In this document: positions 36,756 to 49,510 of the stretch, one piece after another | Layout of the letters: each line of letters begins with the position of its first letter | Position numbering within the stretch: position 1 is the stretch's first letter | Assembly: GCA_027943245.1 (NCBI GenBank) | Contig: JANDJZ010000262.1 | Coordinates: forward strand, 1-63,995 | DNA: 63,995 nucleotides | Direction: 5' to 3' | Source: Acanthamoeba sp. SK_2022b | Taxonomy: Eukaryota; Discosea; Longamoebia; Acanthamoebidae | Made by a program: the position numbers and the translations under genes | The notes under the pieces: generated by a model | What the model saw: only the letters and a program-made list of their open reading frames with translations | Told to the model about the DNA's origin: nothing | Database searches by the model: none

Positions 36756-37354
36756 CTGATCGTTGATGATGCCCAACACTGTCTTGACGTCGCGATGGTG
36801 AGGTCCGCTGACCCTGCGCGTTTCACAAACCCAACAGCGCGCGGGAGAGGGGGGGGAGGTGAGTAAGCTGTGGCGCGACAGTCAGACAATGCTGCCCGCT
36901 GAGTGCGCACCCGCTGTTGTAGGGGTAGAAGGTTTCGTTGCTGGCGTCGTGGCCGTAGCTCTCGTCCACAGGGCGCGCAGTGTGGGTCCATGTGGGCACC
37001 GTTACGGTCGTCACTGCATGTGCAGAACCAAAATTTCAATTTAATTGAATTATTTTAATTAAAGCAAATTCTGCCATTAAATTGATGGGGGGGATGGGTA
37101 CCGGAGCCATAGATTCGAGGCGAGAGAGCAAGTTGCTTCGTCTTGTCGGCCCACGTTCTCCAGATGCGGAAGTCGGTGCGCTGCCGCTGCAGCAATCTCG
37201 CTCGCGACGGCTGAAGCTGACGGTCGGTCTGCTCGGGGTGGAGCCCTCGAAGGTTCTTACGAAACTCGCCCGACGCGCGCAGCACCTTCTGTACGAACGC
37301 AACTCCCTCGCCTGCTTCGCCAACTTGCGTGGCCACCACACCTCTCCTAATCAT
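36756..37354 (-). CDS. Small basic, possibly mitochondrial protein, unknown
   Basis: Start at 37354 (MIRRGVVATQVGEAGEG). Exon 1 to 37102, exon 2 about 37018-36914, exon 3 about 36820-36756, with consistent splice phases. The joined protein has about 140 residues: an Arg-rich first half (FRKNLRGLHPEQTDRQLQPS, DFRIWRTWADKTKQLALSPR), then PTWTHTARPVDESYGHDASN and FYPYNSG, and the end DVKTVLGIINDQ. The N-terminus resembles a mitochondrial leader, but this is inference. It could be a small subunit of a mitochondrial complex; I cannot name it. Divergent from the 2-thiouridylase gene. Confidence 0.5.
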
Positions 37355-37514
37355 CTTTCCGGCCTTTGAAGAAGAATTGATCAAATTGATTAGTTTGCTG
37401 TGTTTTGCTTATGCATACCAAAGATACCAGCTTTGACGTGCAGAAATTCTGCACGCTTATCTTAAGCTTTTATCCATAGCTATTTTTTTATATTTAAAAA
37501 AACACAACAAGTTG

Positions 37515-39368
37515 ATGCGGAGAGTGGTGGGCTTGGCCGCTGGTCCACGACCGGTCACACCTCTGGGCCGCCTGTGTCGGTGGCAGTGGCAGGCCACGGC
37601 AGGCGGTGGCAGCCGAAGAGGGGCGAGCTCCGGCGGCGAGAGCAGCTGCAGGCCGGGGACGCTGCGGGACGTGGAGGCGGTGCTGGCCGACGAGGCCCGC
37701 GCCCCTGGACAAGTCCGGGTGGTCGTCGGCATGTCGGGCGGCGTCGACTCCTCCGTCACCGCCCTCGTCCTCAAGCAAAGGTGCGCGGCACATGGCCTCT
37801 ACATTGTTTCTTTCGTTGCGCCTCCGATTATGCACGTGTGTGACTGCTGGGCCGTGTAGAGGATTCGACGTGCGGGGAGCCTACATGCTCAACTGGGATT
37901 CACAGGTACACGCACACGCGCGCGCGACGCACGAGGCACGACAGGCGCTGACGCTGCGTGCAGGAGGAAGACGAACACGGGCGATGTAGAGCAGATGAGG
38001 ACTACGCCGACGCGAAGAAGGTCTGCGCACAGCTGCGTATCCCACTCCACAAGGTTGGCGCCCACCATCTCAATTTATAATAATGTTTTAAATGAAATAA
38101 ATAATTTATAAAATAAACGAAAAAGGATAAGAAACAAACGAATAGGGCGGGGGCAGGTCGAGTTCGTGAGGGAGTACTGGAGCGACGTGTTCTCGCCGTC
38201 GATGGCAGCCTACGAGGCCGGGCACACGCCCAACCCCGACGTGCTGTGCAACCGGGAGATCAAGTTCAAGCGTTTCCTCCACCTCTGCCGGTCGCGCTTC
38301 CAGGCCGACTACATCGCCACAGGCAAGGCCCTCCCCTTCGAACTCCCCACCCCCCACCCCCAACAGTGGTCGCTCATTGCCGCGACCACTCTACTTGCCT
38401 TCCGCAGGCCACTACGCGCGCATCTGGAAGCAAGACGATGGTAACCATGCGCCCGCTGCTCGCCTTGCGTCTCTCTCTCTCTCTCTCTCTCTGTCTCTGT
38501 CTCTTTCTCTTGCTCACGCAGGATCTGGTAGGCAGGATGTGGCTGATGCGAGGCGCCGACGTCACGAAGGACCAGAGCTACTTCCTCAGCAATACAACCG
38601 AGGCCGCGCTCAAGCGGAGCATCTTCCCCGTGGGCCACTTGACCAAGACGTGCGCTGACCGACCTCTCTGACCGCGCGCGTGGCCGTCGGTTTGATGAAC
38701 GCGATTCGTTTTTTGTTGTTTTTATTTTAATTTATTTTATTTTAATAGCGAGGTGAAGGAGATGGCGAGAGAGGCGGGCTTCGGTTGGCTCACGGAGAAG
38801 AAGAGCTCGTCGGGCATCTGCTTCATCGGCAAGCGCAACTTTGCGCGGTTCGTCGACAAGTATATCCCGCCGGCCTCCGGCGTCTTTCGCTCGCTCGTCG
38901 ACGGATCGGTGTTGGGCACGTTGTCGCGCTCTCTCCCTGCTCAACCCAACCAACCAACAACGACTCGCTCCCCCCTCCACTTCTCGAGGGGCTCTCACGC
39001 CTCAGCGCTGGACTCACCTCCCCCCTCCTCGATACGGATATGTAGGCCAGCACGAGGGCATCACCAAGTACACGATAGGCCAGCGCGCTCGCATTCCTGG
39101 CCGCCTGGACGCCAACAAGTTACGTGCTTGGCCTTTCATGAAGAGGAGGAGGAGGAGGAGGAGGAGAGGTGTTGTGATGGCTTGGCCCCATCTCTGACTC
39201 TCCCCCTTCCCCCCCTATTTATAGGTTGTACGTGGTGGACAAGCGGATGGACAGCAATTCGGTGGTCGTGGCCGAGGGCGCCGATCACCCTGCTCTTCTC
39301 ACCGACTCGCTCTACGCCTCGGACGTCCAATGGATATCGGGCACCCCACCAGCCCTGGAGGTCAAACA

Positions 39369-39437
<69 letters not shown>

Positions 39438-39820
39438 CGCGCGTTTTCACACGGTGTGCTTGGTCTACGGACAGGCTGGCGAGCCGCTGCTGTGTGAGTA
39501 TCAGGTGGGCCATCTGCGAGCGCCCGCGCGATGCCAAGTAGAGCCGGCGGCAGCCAACAACGGAGACGCCGGCGATCTGCATCACGTCCGATTCCTCGAC
39601 CGGCCGCACTGGTTCCTTCCCGCCCACTCGACCTGCTTTGTCAACTTTGCTTAAGTATGCGTGTGCGTGTGTGACTTTTCCTCCGGGCAGGGGAGTGGCC
39701 CCGCACCAAGTGATCGCGTTCTACCAGGGCCAGCTTTGTCTGGGCGGAGGGCTCATCCAGACGGCCGGTCCCTCCTACTGGGACCAGCACAAGCCCGCGC
39801 CCAGCCACTGGACCGTATAA
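37515..39820 (+). CDS. TRMU: tRNA-specific 2-thiouridylase, MnmA/TRMU family
   Basis: Thiolates U34 of certain tRNAs, using ATP and a persulfide donor. A basic N-terminus ([20 protein letters not shown]) suggests mitochondrial targeting, as for eukaryotic TRMU. The PP-loop [20 protein letters not shown] lies in exon 1. The first catalytic Cys is in [19 protein letters not shown] (about 38235) and the second in [20 protein letters not shown] (about 38810). Other family motifs: [35 protein letters not shown] and WYV-like LYVVDKR. About ten exons; the last ends [15 protein letters not shown], stop at 39820. The frame is open three codons further upstream without an ATG. Introns hold a (CT)n tract and a (CA)n tract. 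Confidence 0.93.
39371..39433. repeat. (CA)n microsatellite in a TRMU intron
   Basis: About 31 CA units, preceded by CACCACA. Confidence 0.95.
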
Positions 39821-39925
39821 ATCTTTTTGTAGTCATCTCTCTTGCACCCGCTGCCCCATCTAGCATGACGTCATCATCGTTCGTTGTATTTTTGGAGTGA
39901 TTTTTGATTGATTTTTGTTGCATGA

Positions 39926-40382
39926 CTACTGGGGGATGTCGGCCTGGGGTACGCCAGCGCAGGACAGGAGCGGGGCCTCGCAGTACTTGATGGAGCACTG
40001 GGTGCAGCCCGGGGAGAGGGGGCTGAGGCAGGACCAGTAGCAGTTGGAGGCCGTGCAGGCCACGTCGGCCCCGAAGCAGTTGGCGCACGCGCGAGTGAGG
40101 CCGACCGACTTGGCGATGCACGCCGCGCTGCAGTCAGCTCCGCCCAGGCAGCCCGTGGCGCACGACTCCAGCGCCGCGTGGAAGGTCCCGTTGTGCGACT
40201 TGAACGCCGACAAGTCTTGCGCGTTGTTGCACGCTCCCTGTTATCAGAATCAGAACAGGCGCCGGCCACACGATGCCACACGCTTGTGTGTGAAGAGTGG
40301 GGAGGGGGAAGTAGAAGAGGAGTCGTACGGCGAGGAGGCGGAGAGGGGCGGCAGCGGCGGCCAACTGGGCAAGTTCCTTCAT
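39926..40382 (-). CDS. Secreted Cys-rich protein, paralogue A
   Basis: Exon 1 starts at 40382 (MKELAQLAAAAAPLRLLA), a hydrophobic leader ending at a GTACGA donor. Exon 2 (about 40242-39926) encodes ACNNAQDLSAFKSHNGTF and an array of Cys pairs: CATGCLGGADCSAACIAKSV, GLTRACANCFGADVACTASN, CYWSCLSPLSPGCTQCSIKY and CEAPLLSCAGVPQADIPQ. About 16 Cys suggest an extracellular disulfide-rich fold. A close relative lies at 45489-46066 with the same intron position. Function unknown; the pattern is one I associate with amoebozoan secreted proteins, without a named family. Confidence 0.7.
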
Positions 40383-40513
40383 GTGGGCTACGGTTGTATT
40401 GACGATAACTGCTGGCTGACGAAAAACAACAAACCCACCCATTGTCGGGCTTTTTAAACGCGTTCGCTTCATTGGCCCACGACAGCAAAGCAAAATGATT
40501 GGCGCCCGTCCAC

Positions 40514-41621
40514 TTAGAGGCGAGACTCCGAAGAGGTTGGGTGCTTGCGTTCCACCTCCGGAGGTGCTTCAACCGAAGATGATGATGATGACAATGACGA
40601 AGAAGAGGCGACGTCGTCGAGTGGCCGTAGAAGTCGCATGAGGCCGGGACATTTGATGTAGCTCTGCCACACGGGGCTGGTGATGGACTGGTACTCCTCG
40701 AAGCCCTTCTTCTTGTAGGCCAGGATCGCTGGATCGTTCTCCAGGAACACCGACACCTCGGCCAGCTTGTAGCCCCGCTCCTTTCCTGCACACGGCTGAG
40801 TCGTAAGACCAGAGCACACACACACGCACACACGCACACACACGCACACACGCGCGCAAGGATCGGTAATGGTAAAGGGCACCTCGCTGGAGGATTCGGT
40901 GAAGTAGCTTGGTGTTGAGGCCCAGCTGCCTGAACTCGGGCAGGGTGGCCACCCAGTCCACGACCCAGAGCCGCCGGAGGTCCTTGGCGCTCACCGAGTC
41001 GATGGCCTCCCGCTTCTCCAGCATGCGCTCAAACTCCTCCCGCGTCCAGCCCCGCTTGCGCAGCGCCTCCCACATCGTGTCGAGATAGCCTGCGCGACCG
41101 GAGCAGTGGCTGGTGAGCAGGTAGCAGCACTTGGAGAGCTAGAGTAGTATATAATAGTATGTAGTAGTATGTAGTTGTATGTAGTACGTAGGATGAACCT
41201 TGTGTCGATTTTGTGTCTGAGCCATAGCCCGCCAGCGCTGCGGCCGGCGTCCCGTTCACCTCCGCCACCAGGAAGCCTATAGGTGCGTAGCGTGCGAGTA
41301 GCGTGTATGCTCGGTGAGATGGGAACAGGGGGGCTGGGGCTGCTTCAAGCGGCGTGGAGGAGTACCGTCCCAGCAGCAGACGCTCCCGACGTCGGGGCTG
41401 CAGTCGGCCATGTCGGCCAGTATGGCCAGGCGCTCGTCGTCGTCGGACGTGGGCCAGTAATGATCGTAGACGCCCTGGTCCAGCTGCGATCGCGATGCCT
41501 GCAGCATAACCCGCGAGAGGAAGCGCGCGTCTGTTCGTCGTGCATCTCGAATGGTGATGTCCTTGGATGCGCCGCCATCTCTGCCGCTACTCGCCCGCTC
41601 AGCGGATGCGTTGGTGCTCAT
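40514..41621 (-). CDS. GNAT-family N-acetyltransferase
   Basis: Start at 41621 (MSTNASAERASSGRDGG). Four main exons: ITIRDARRTDARFLSRVMLQ with DDDERLAILADM; GFLVAEVNGTPAAALAGYG; YLDTMWEALRKRGW through VVDWVATLPEFRQLGLNTKL, which is acetyl-CoA-binding motif A with a QxxGxN variant of Q/RxxGxG/A; and GKERGYKLAEVSVFLENDPA with ILAYKKKGFEEYQS, motif B. The Ser-rich C-terminus ends SSESRL at 40514. Substrate unknown; the fold resembles bacterial-type small-molecule acetyltransferases. One intron carries alternating CA/CG repeats (40817-40855). Confidence 0.85.
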
Positions 41622-42082
41622 CTTATGCCGCTGCGACCCTACGCCTACTGAGGCTGGATGTAGTGTAGGATGTGAGCGCAACGCAATGCCAACACATCAC
41701 AATAGGAACCTACGTGCATGCATGGAGTCTGCCAAGGGGGCAAGCGGCAGGGAGCAGCACGTCGTAGTGCGAGCACGCAGCCCGACCGTAAGGCAGATAA
41801 CGCTTTGTGATCTTCTCAGCATGTGTAGTACGTTCGATTGGGTAGTAAATGAATGAATTCAAAAAGTTCGATCTATCGTGTTGCGAACTGCTTCTCCTCT
41901 ATTTGAACTTTGCGGAGCTCGTGTGGGCACCAGGCATAAACCAACCTTGCCAAGATCTCTCTTCATCTCGTTTCTGAAACCAACCGAAAGTTGATGGGTA
42001 CCACCTCAAGTGTTCGTTCTGAATCTGCAGAACGCCTGTGATTTATTTGTGGTTATATTTTATTTTTTATTTTTTCCTTGAG
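41622..42082. other. Intergenic region
   Basis: Upstream of the acetyltransferase and downstream of the JmjC gene. AT-rich at its right end (42050-42075). No gene seen. Confidence 0.4.
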
Positions 42083-44531
42083 TCATTTAGCGATTGTGCT
42101 TTGGCGGGCAGCGGCCACCATGCGCAGGAAGGGTCCAACGCTGAGCGGGCCGAGTAAGTGCGCAGAGATGTCCTGGTGCGTGCGCGCGCAGGTCGACTCC
42201 TCATGAGTTCCTTGTACGCGATAAAAGCGCGGCAACAGCAAGCTGAGATAACATACCTCGACCCAGTTGGCCAACTCGATCTGCGCCTGCGGTGTGGCAA
42301 GCCATCTCCCGAGCTTCCTCTTCAATTCGTTGGCGTGACGCTCCAGATGCCGCTCCAGCTGTACGCCCACGTGTTAGCAGCCACCCTTGACCAGGCATCG
42401 GCCCATTGGTGGCGGGAGGGGTAGCGGTGCCTCGTCATTGTCGAGGGACAGGGCGACCTCCCCCGCGCCCTCCTCCCTGCCCAGCTCCCATCGCTCGATC
42501 TCGCGCCACCCCCGTTCGGCCTCGTCGACAGCCGCCGCCAGGCCGTCGACCCAGGGGTCGAGCGCGAAGTGGGAGTAGCGCGTCCGGACCAGCGAGCCAA
42601 TGAACGAGTTCCCTCGCCCAGGTCCGCCGGGCTGCGCGCCGCTCGCTCCCTCGTTTTCGTTTTCGTCGAAACGACGGTCGAGGGTCAATTCGGCGGTGAG
42701 GAGGTCGAGGTAGTGGGCCAGCGCCTTGATCCTGATGTCGATGGGCCAGTCCGTTTGCACGGGGATCGGATGCTGCATAAGCACCTCGCGCAATGTGACC
42801 TGTTGGTATTGGTGCCGCGGTTTAAAGTGTCAGCCAACCGAACAAAGGCTCGCGAGCTGCCCAATTACGTTTGACCTCATCCGACTCGGTGTGCACGCTC
42901 ACTGAGATGCTGACGTCATCGCCCACCACCGTCACCTCGTGAAACCAGTACGGGGGGAGGTACAGCCTGGCTCGCCACACAGCACGCGGAACGATTGGAA
43001 TGCGCGTCGATCCGTCTTGCACCAACCACATGGGCGCAGAACGTACACGTCGCCGGGGTGCAGCACGACCTCGTATGGGCGCAGCTTCGCGTAGTCTGTG
43101 GCCATCGATTGCCATTGCCAGACACGAAAGCGCCCTCACGTCAGGCTCGACGCCGGATGCATTGCGTACGAACAACACACGCGTACCCGGAAACGCAGCA
43201 GAGACGTTGATTCCAGACTGCTCCAGAGTGTCCAGGTCCACCTAGAGGAGCGACTCGGAGGTTAGACACGCAAAGAATGAAGAAGAACGAAGCGGAGTTG
43301 GTGACGTGAATGAAGACATACCTGGGACATGCGGGTCGAGGGGTGCAGGCGTGGGAACAGGTAGAGATACGGCCATTGCTCGGGCGGATACAGCCGAAAC
43401 CGCTTGTGGCCTGCCCCCCGATCCCCACCGGCCGGTGAGCTGCACTGCCCCCCCCCCCAGGGGAATGCGCATGCACACACCTTGGACTTGGACGTAGAAG
43501 TTGTGCAGCAGATCGTAGTGCGTGGGCGTGCGAATGAGCGGGCCGCCCATCCACACGTTGGTCTCCCACACTCTACGCCAGCTCACCGTGAGAAACGATC
43601 TGCCCCCCGCCGCCGCCACAACATCACAAGAACGAAAGAGAGTACAGGCCATGCGTGGCTGTCATGATGGCGGCCATGCGAGGTGTAGTATGGAGGAGGA
43701 GCGTGAACCTGTCCCCCACATCCGCCTGTATGGAGGCGGGCAGCGCGTCGAGGCTGCTGAAGAAGTAGGCATATTTGTGCCGACCATCAGCCCCTTGCCC
43801 AAGGCTGCTGGGTCTGTTACTACGCGACAGCTTCATGAAATCGCTCGCCGTCATGAGCTCTTCCTATTGGAGCCAAAACGGCTCAGCCCATCGGCCACCA
43901 ATCACGCATCACGACTGATGGTGCCATTGTTACCCGCCACGGCCTGTGCCACTGGAGGCCAGGTAGCGTGCCCATGGGCTGGACGCCGCTGTGCATGCGA
44001 ATCGTTGGCAGGTCGCTCACGTGGACCTTCAGGGGACCGCCGGCGTCCAGGGCCGCGGCAAAGTGGGAGGACTCGCCGAGTGCCCACCTGCGCATGGCCG
44101 GCCAGTCGCGGACCTGCTCGACCGAACGTGTCAAAGCGCGCGGTTGAGGGCGATGGGGAGGGCGTACATACAGGCGAGTTGCGGAGGAGGCGGGGCAGGC
44201 CCTCGGCGACACAGGCGGTGGCGAAGTCCTCCTGTCCGGGATCGGAGCCGTACGGCGAAGACGACGGCGACCACACGCCCACGGGGACAGCGTGTGGCGC
44301 GGTGAGGTCTCTCCTCTCGTCGAATTCGTCGTCATTGGCTCGTGCTTGCAATCGCTCGACCAATTGGGCCACCATAGCGCGGGCTGTTGAAGGTAAGGGT
44401 TCCTCCAGCGGAGCGTTGTCTGGCGTAGAGAAGATGGAAGCGAAGAGGATCCACCCGAGGGCTGCTGCGAGCGTGGGCAGAAGAACGAACTCCAGCGCCG
44501 TGCCTATGACCCGCCCTTCCCTCTTCCTCAT
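42083..44531 (-). CDS. Membrane-anchored JmjC/cupin-8 protein
   Basis: Predicted Fe(II)/2-oxoglutarate hydroxylase of the cupin-8 JmjC group. Start at 44531; an N-terminal hydrophobic span (TALEFVLLPTLAAALGWILF) would anchor it in a membrane. Then CVAEGLPRLLRN, VRDWPAMRRWALGESSHFAA, KYAYFFSSLDAL, and the metal site THYDLLHNFYVQVQG (His, Asp), GHKRFRLYPPEQWPYLYLFP, PSTRMSQVDLDTLEQ, RPYEVVLHPGDV and LYLPPYWFHEVTVVGDD (distal His). The C-terminal part is helical (KALAHYLDLLTAELTLDRRF, ERHANELKRKLGRWLATPQA), ending LRMVAAARQSTIAK at 42083. About ten exons. It may act in the secretory pathway; the substrate is unknown. Divergent from the F-box gene, with 235 bp between the starts. Confidence 0.82.
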
Positions 44532-44766
44532 CCCTTCCTTAGTTTTATTTTTTATGTCGTATTTTAAAATTCTGCTTTTTTTTCGATCTGTCTCGCTTCC
44601 GAAGCCCGAGCCCGAAACCTTCTGAACTGCCTTGTCGTGGCCCAGGGACCGATTGCCATTACCCTGCTTTCTACAGTAACAGCACCAGAACATAATAGCA
44701 TTTGCTTCATTCTGCAACATAGTCCGGTTGAACGAATCTAAGGCCAACCTTCTGCAACTAGGGGTG

Positions 44767-45363
44767 ATGGAAGCGCTGCCACCAGAGCTGAAAGAGCTTG
44801 TGTTCGACTTGGTTGACAACCCGAGGAGCTTCCGTGACCTGAGCCTGGTGTGCAAGTCGTGGGCAGCGGTTGGTAGAGGGGCCCAACTCCAGTCTCGCGC
44901 TAAGCGCCGCTTTGCGCGCTCGACGCAGACCCACCACCGCGACACTCAGTGAGACGTGGACATGCAGACGTGGCGTCTGCCCAACGGCCTGCGACATGGC
45001 CCCGAGCAAGTGTCCGTGACGCCCCACCGCGTAGGTGGCCCGGGCTTTGTCGTGTACAAGGCGGAGAGGTCGTGGGTTGACGGCGCGCTTGATGGAGACG
45101 AGATCGTCTGGGAAACAAACAGTGTCTTCGCCCAGCAAAACTCCCCAGCCGAGACCTCCGTCGCCACCACGACCGGTGAATGCGTGGACGACCACCAGGC
45201 GAGGGCCAGGGCGGCCCTGGGCACAATAACCACGCAGCCACGGGGCATGGTGGTAATGTGGACGAGATGGTCCGCCGGCACGCTGGTGTGGCATGAGGAG
45301 CTGCTTGATGAGCAGCTGGAGGCCTATGGGGTGATCAGTGCCTTAAGCAGCACACCTTTTTAG
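44767..45363 (+). pseudogene. F-box-type gene with an in-frame TGA
   Basis: MEALPPELKELVFDLVDNPR and FRDLSLVCKSWAAVGR form an F-box, which would link substrates to an SCF ubiquitin ligase. The frame continues through RRFARSTQTHHRDTQ, a TGA at 44950-44952, then DVDMQTWRLPNGLRHGPEQV and a further 120 codons to 45363 with no other stop. The two halves are in the same frame. One C-to-T change at a CG (CGA to TGA) explains the stop. It is either a recent nonsense allele, a sequencing error, or tolerated readthrough. Confidence 0.65.
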
Positions 45364-45488
45364 GCAGAGAAACGCTCAAATAAAAAGCAACCAACACAAC
45401 TGCGCAGTCTTCCCCTCAACGCCCATCCGAAGCTGTGACCCTTGGGCGAAGGCAAACGTGTTGCGTTGTTTGGAGCTAAGGGGCATTT

Positions 45489-46066
45489 ACATGGGGATAT
45501 CGCTCTTGGGGACGCCAGCGCACGAGAGGAGAGGAGCCTCGCAGTGCTGGATGGAGCAGGCGGCGCAACCGGGCGAGGACGGGCTGAGGCACTTCCAGTA
45601 GCAGTTGGTGGCGACACAAGCGACGCCCTGGCCGAAGCAGACAGAGCAAGCCTGGGTGAGGCCGACGGCCTTCTGGATGCAGCTGGCCGAGCAGTCAGCG
45701 CCGCCGAGGCAGCCAGTGGCGCACTGGTCGACCTGGTTCTGGAAGGTGCCCCAGTGGGACTTGAAGGCGCCAAGGTCCTGAGCGTCATTGCAGGCGCCCT
45801 ACATCAATCAATCGCGCGAAAGATTAGTTTTCCGTTGGCGTTGTAGAAATCGTTTGATGAGAGAAAAATCAAAACATGGAGAGCGGGAAGTCTACAGAAC
45901 GGAGGAGCAAAAAAAGAACGAAAGCGAAGAAAAGCGAAGAAAGCGAAGGAGCACGCACGGCGAGGAAGCGGTGGGGGGAGGTGATGTGGGCGGGGACGCG
46001 GGTGCCGGCGGAGGCCAGCTGGAGGAAGAGCGCAAGAGCGACAACGGCGAGGATAACCTTCATCAT
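45489..46066 (-). CDS. Secreted Cys-rich protein, paralogue B
   Basis: Start at 46066 (MMKVILAVVALALFLQLASA), a clear signal peptide. Exon 1 ends ITSPHRFLA at about 45960, a GTGCGT donor. Exon 2 (about 45799-45489) has GACNDAQDLGAFKSHWGTFQ, CATGCLGGADCSASCIQKAV, GLTQACSVCFGQGVACVATN, CYWKCLSPSSPGCAACSIQH and CEAPLLSCAGVPKSDIPM. Same intron position and Cys spacing as paralogue A at 39926, about 5 kb away on the same strand, so they probably arose by local duplication. Divergent from spermidine synthase. Confidence 0.8.
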
Positions 46067-46390
46067 GTTGGGTGTTGTGGACGAGAGCAGTGAAGAAACA
46101 GAACCGAGGTTTGGGTAGCTCATTTATCGCCCTGCTGGCCAATCCGGACCGGTACGGGCAGCCATTGGCCTATCCACCATCGTCACTTTTGGCAGCCGAA
46201 AGCGGGCACGCCTTTCCTGGTGGCGTCAGCATGACGTGTGACCGGTTTCGCTGTCGACATGCTAAAGAGGGATATATCCGGGTTCGGTAAACTGCGAGCG
46301 GGCATGAGCGTGGGCCAGGGTCTCCGCAGTTCTTCGTCCCCTCGACTCAGCTCCGCCGCACACCTCACTTCACCCTACACCCGCACAGAC
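46067..46390. promoter_or_regulatory. Bidirectional intergenic region
   Basis: 324 bp between the divergent starts of Cys-rich paralogue B and spermidine synthase. It must hold both promoters; no TATA box is obvious. Confidence 0.35.
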
Positions 46391-47993
<1,603 letters not shown>

Positions 47994-48092
47994 AACGCCT
48001 CGTCTGCTACTCCCCAAATACATAAATTTTTTTTGTTCTACCATTTTTAATATTTATTTTTATTTATTTTTATTGGTGGCAACGGCCTGCCT

Positions 48093-49080
48093 CTACACTG
48101 CGGCGTTGTGGCTGGTGAGGTCCTCATGAGGGTCGAAGTAGCGGGCCAGTAGGGCAGCTTCCTCGGCCATCTCTTCCTCCGTCCGCTTCGTTCGGTCCTT
48201 GTCCATGTCCAGCTAGCCAACGCACGAAACGAGGGGGGGGGTGAGCCTCGTTCACTAGCAACGCGTTGGTGTGTGAGAGGGCGCGCGACTCTACCCGTTC
48301 GTAAACCTCGTCGTTGCGCGCAAAGTCGCCTTTCCGTCGTGGGATCACGTGGATGTGTACGTGGCCTGTGGTGGGGGAGGCAAAGATCAGACCAGCTCTC
48401 GTGCTGGCGGCGGAGAGTTGCTGTTGTTGTGGTTGTTGCGCGCGTACTGACGGTCTGGCCAGCGGCGGCGCCGTCCTGGATGGCCATCGTGAGAGCGTCG
48501 CCCTTGAAATGTCGCTCCACCACCTCGCCGATTCTTTGTGCTGCATCATCGGCAGGCCATCATCAGCAGTGGGCTAGGGCACGCGCGTGCGTGCGGAGGT
48601 AGCAGCAACGGACCGGAAGTCCACAGGTCGCTCACCTCAGGAGGCGTGAGGTCGCGGAACCTGGCCACTGTTGCGCAACACAGGAGCGCGGCGATCAGGC
48701 TCCGGGCCAGCCAGCGATAGGCACCAAGTAAACATCGCACGCGGGTGTACCTCTTCTCTTCGAGATGACCAAGACATGCCCTGAGCCCAATTTTTGTTAT
48801 TTATATAAAAACACAGATAAGAAGAAATAAATAAATAATAAAAGTTTTAGCACTCAGTGAGTTGAAATAAATATATCTTGTGTTCAAAGTGTACCGGGTA
48901 CGAGGGGCATAAGATTTACCAGGCCGTAGGACAGGGAGCTACGAAAAAAGATTTGGGTGGTTCGCACATTGTGCTTTGTTGCAACAACGGAAGGTCAATA
49001 TCAAGCGACGACGGGAAATGGAGAGACTGGCCACAACGCACCTGGCCGAAACCGATGGTCTCCGCTACTACGCTTGCCAT
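48093..49080 (-). CDS. FHIT: FHIT-like HIT-domain hydrolase, seven exons
   Basis: Diadenosine polyphosphate hydrolase family. All splice phases agree: 49080-49042 (MASVVAETIGFGQ), 48973-48895 (TTQIFFRSSLSYGLVNLMPL), 48780-48751 (GHVLVISKRR), 48667-48614 (ARFRDLTPPEVSDLWTS), 48540-48448 (QRIGEVVERHFKGDALTMAI, QDGAAAGQTV), 48365-48295 (HVHIHVIPRRKGDFARNDEV), 48212-48093 (DMDKDRTKRTEEEMAEEAAL to SHNAAV). The joined protein has 161 residues, near the 147 of human FHIT, and matches it along its length, including QDG-x-AGQT and the HxHxH active site. Exons of 30 and 39 bp make it easy to miss. The tail-to-tail gap to spermidine synthase is 99 bp. Confidence 0.9.
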
Positions 49081-49510
49081 TACGTATTATGAACTAGTTT
49101 ACGATTTCTATGCGCCGTTTTTCTTGTTGGCAGATAAGTGGAAAAAGCCAAAGGAAATGGAGGAGACCAAGGGTGTTCGCAGACCAAGTGGGTGTTGGGG
49201 TCGCGTCGTCTCGTTAGTCGCTTTATCTCGGTGAATCCCGGCTACTGATCGGCCTTCACCTAAGGTATCGAGCCAATTGCCCCGTTACAGGTTGCATGTG
49301 GACACTGCTGTGACCCCGAGCCATGAATAACGCCCAGTCGCTGGAGCAGGAGACCTGGTTGCGCACCGATGCAAAGCGCCGGTGACGCTGCTAACGATCA
49401 AAGAACCCACCAACTAAAAATGCATTTCTGTTGTCGACAGAACTGAGGTATAAAAAGGCTGCGACCAGTCCCAGGGAAGCAGAACAACATTGTACACTTA
49501 CCACCTAAAC
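49081..49510. other. Divergent intergenic region
   Basis: 430 bp between the FHIT-like and carboxylesterase starts. The only motif seen is the TATA box at 49449. Confidence 0.4.
49449..49458 (+). promoter_or_regulatory. TATA box of the carboxylesterase gene
   Basis: TATAAAAAGG, about 62 bp before the ATG at 49511, leaving a short leader. Confidence 0.6.

Noticed and set aside
44950..44969. A possible 19-base intron removing the F-box in-frame stop
   Set aside because: GTGAGACGTGGACATGCAG has GT and AG ends but is far too short for a spliceosomal intron and would shift the frame.
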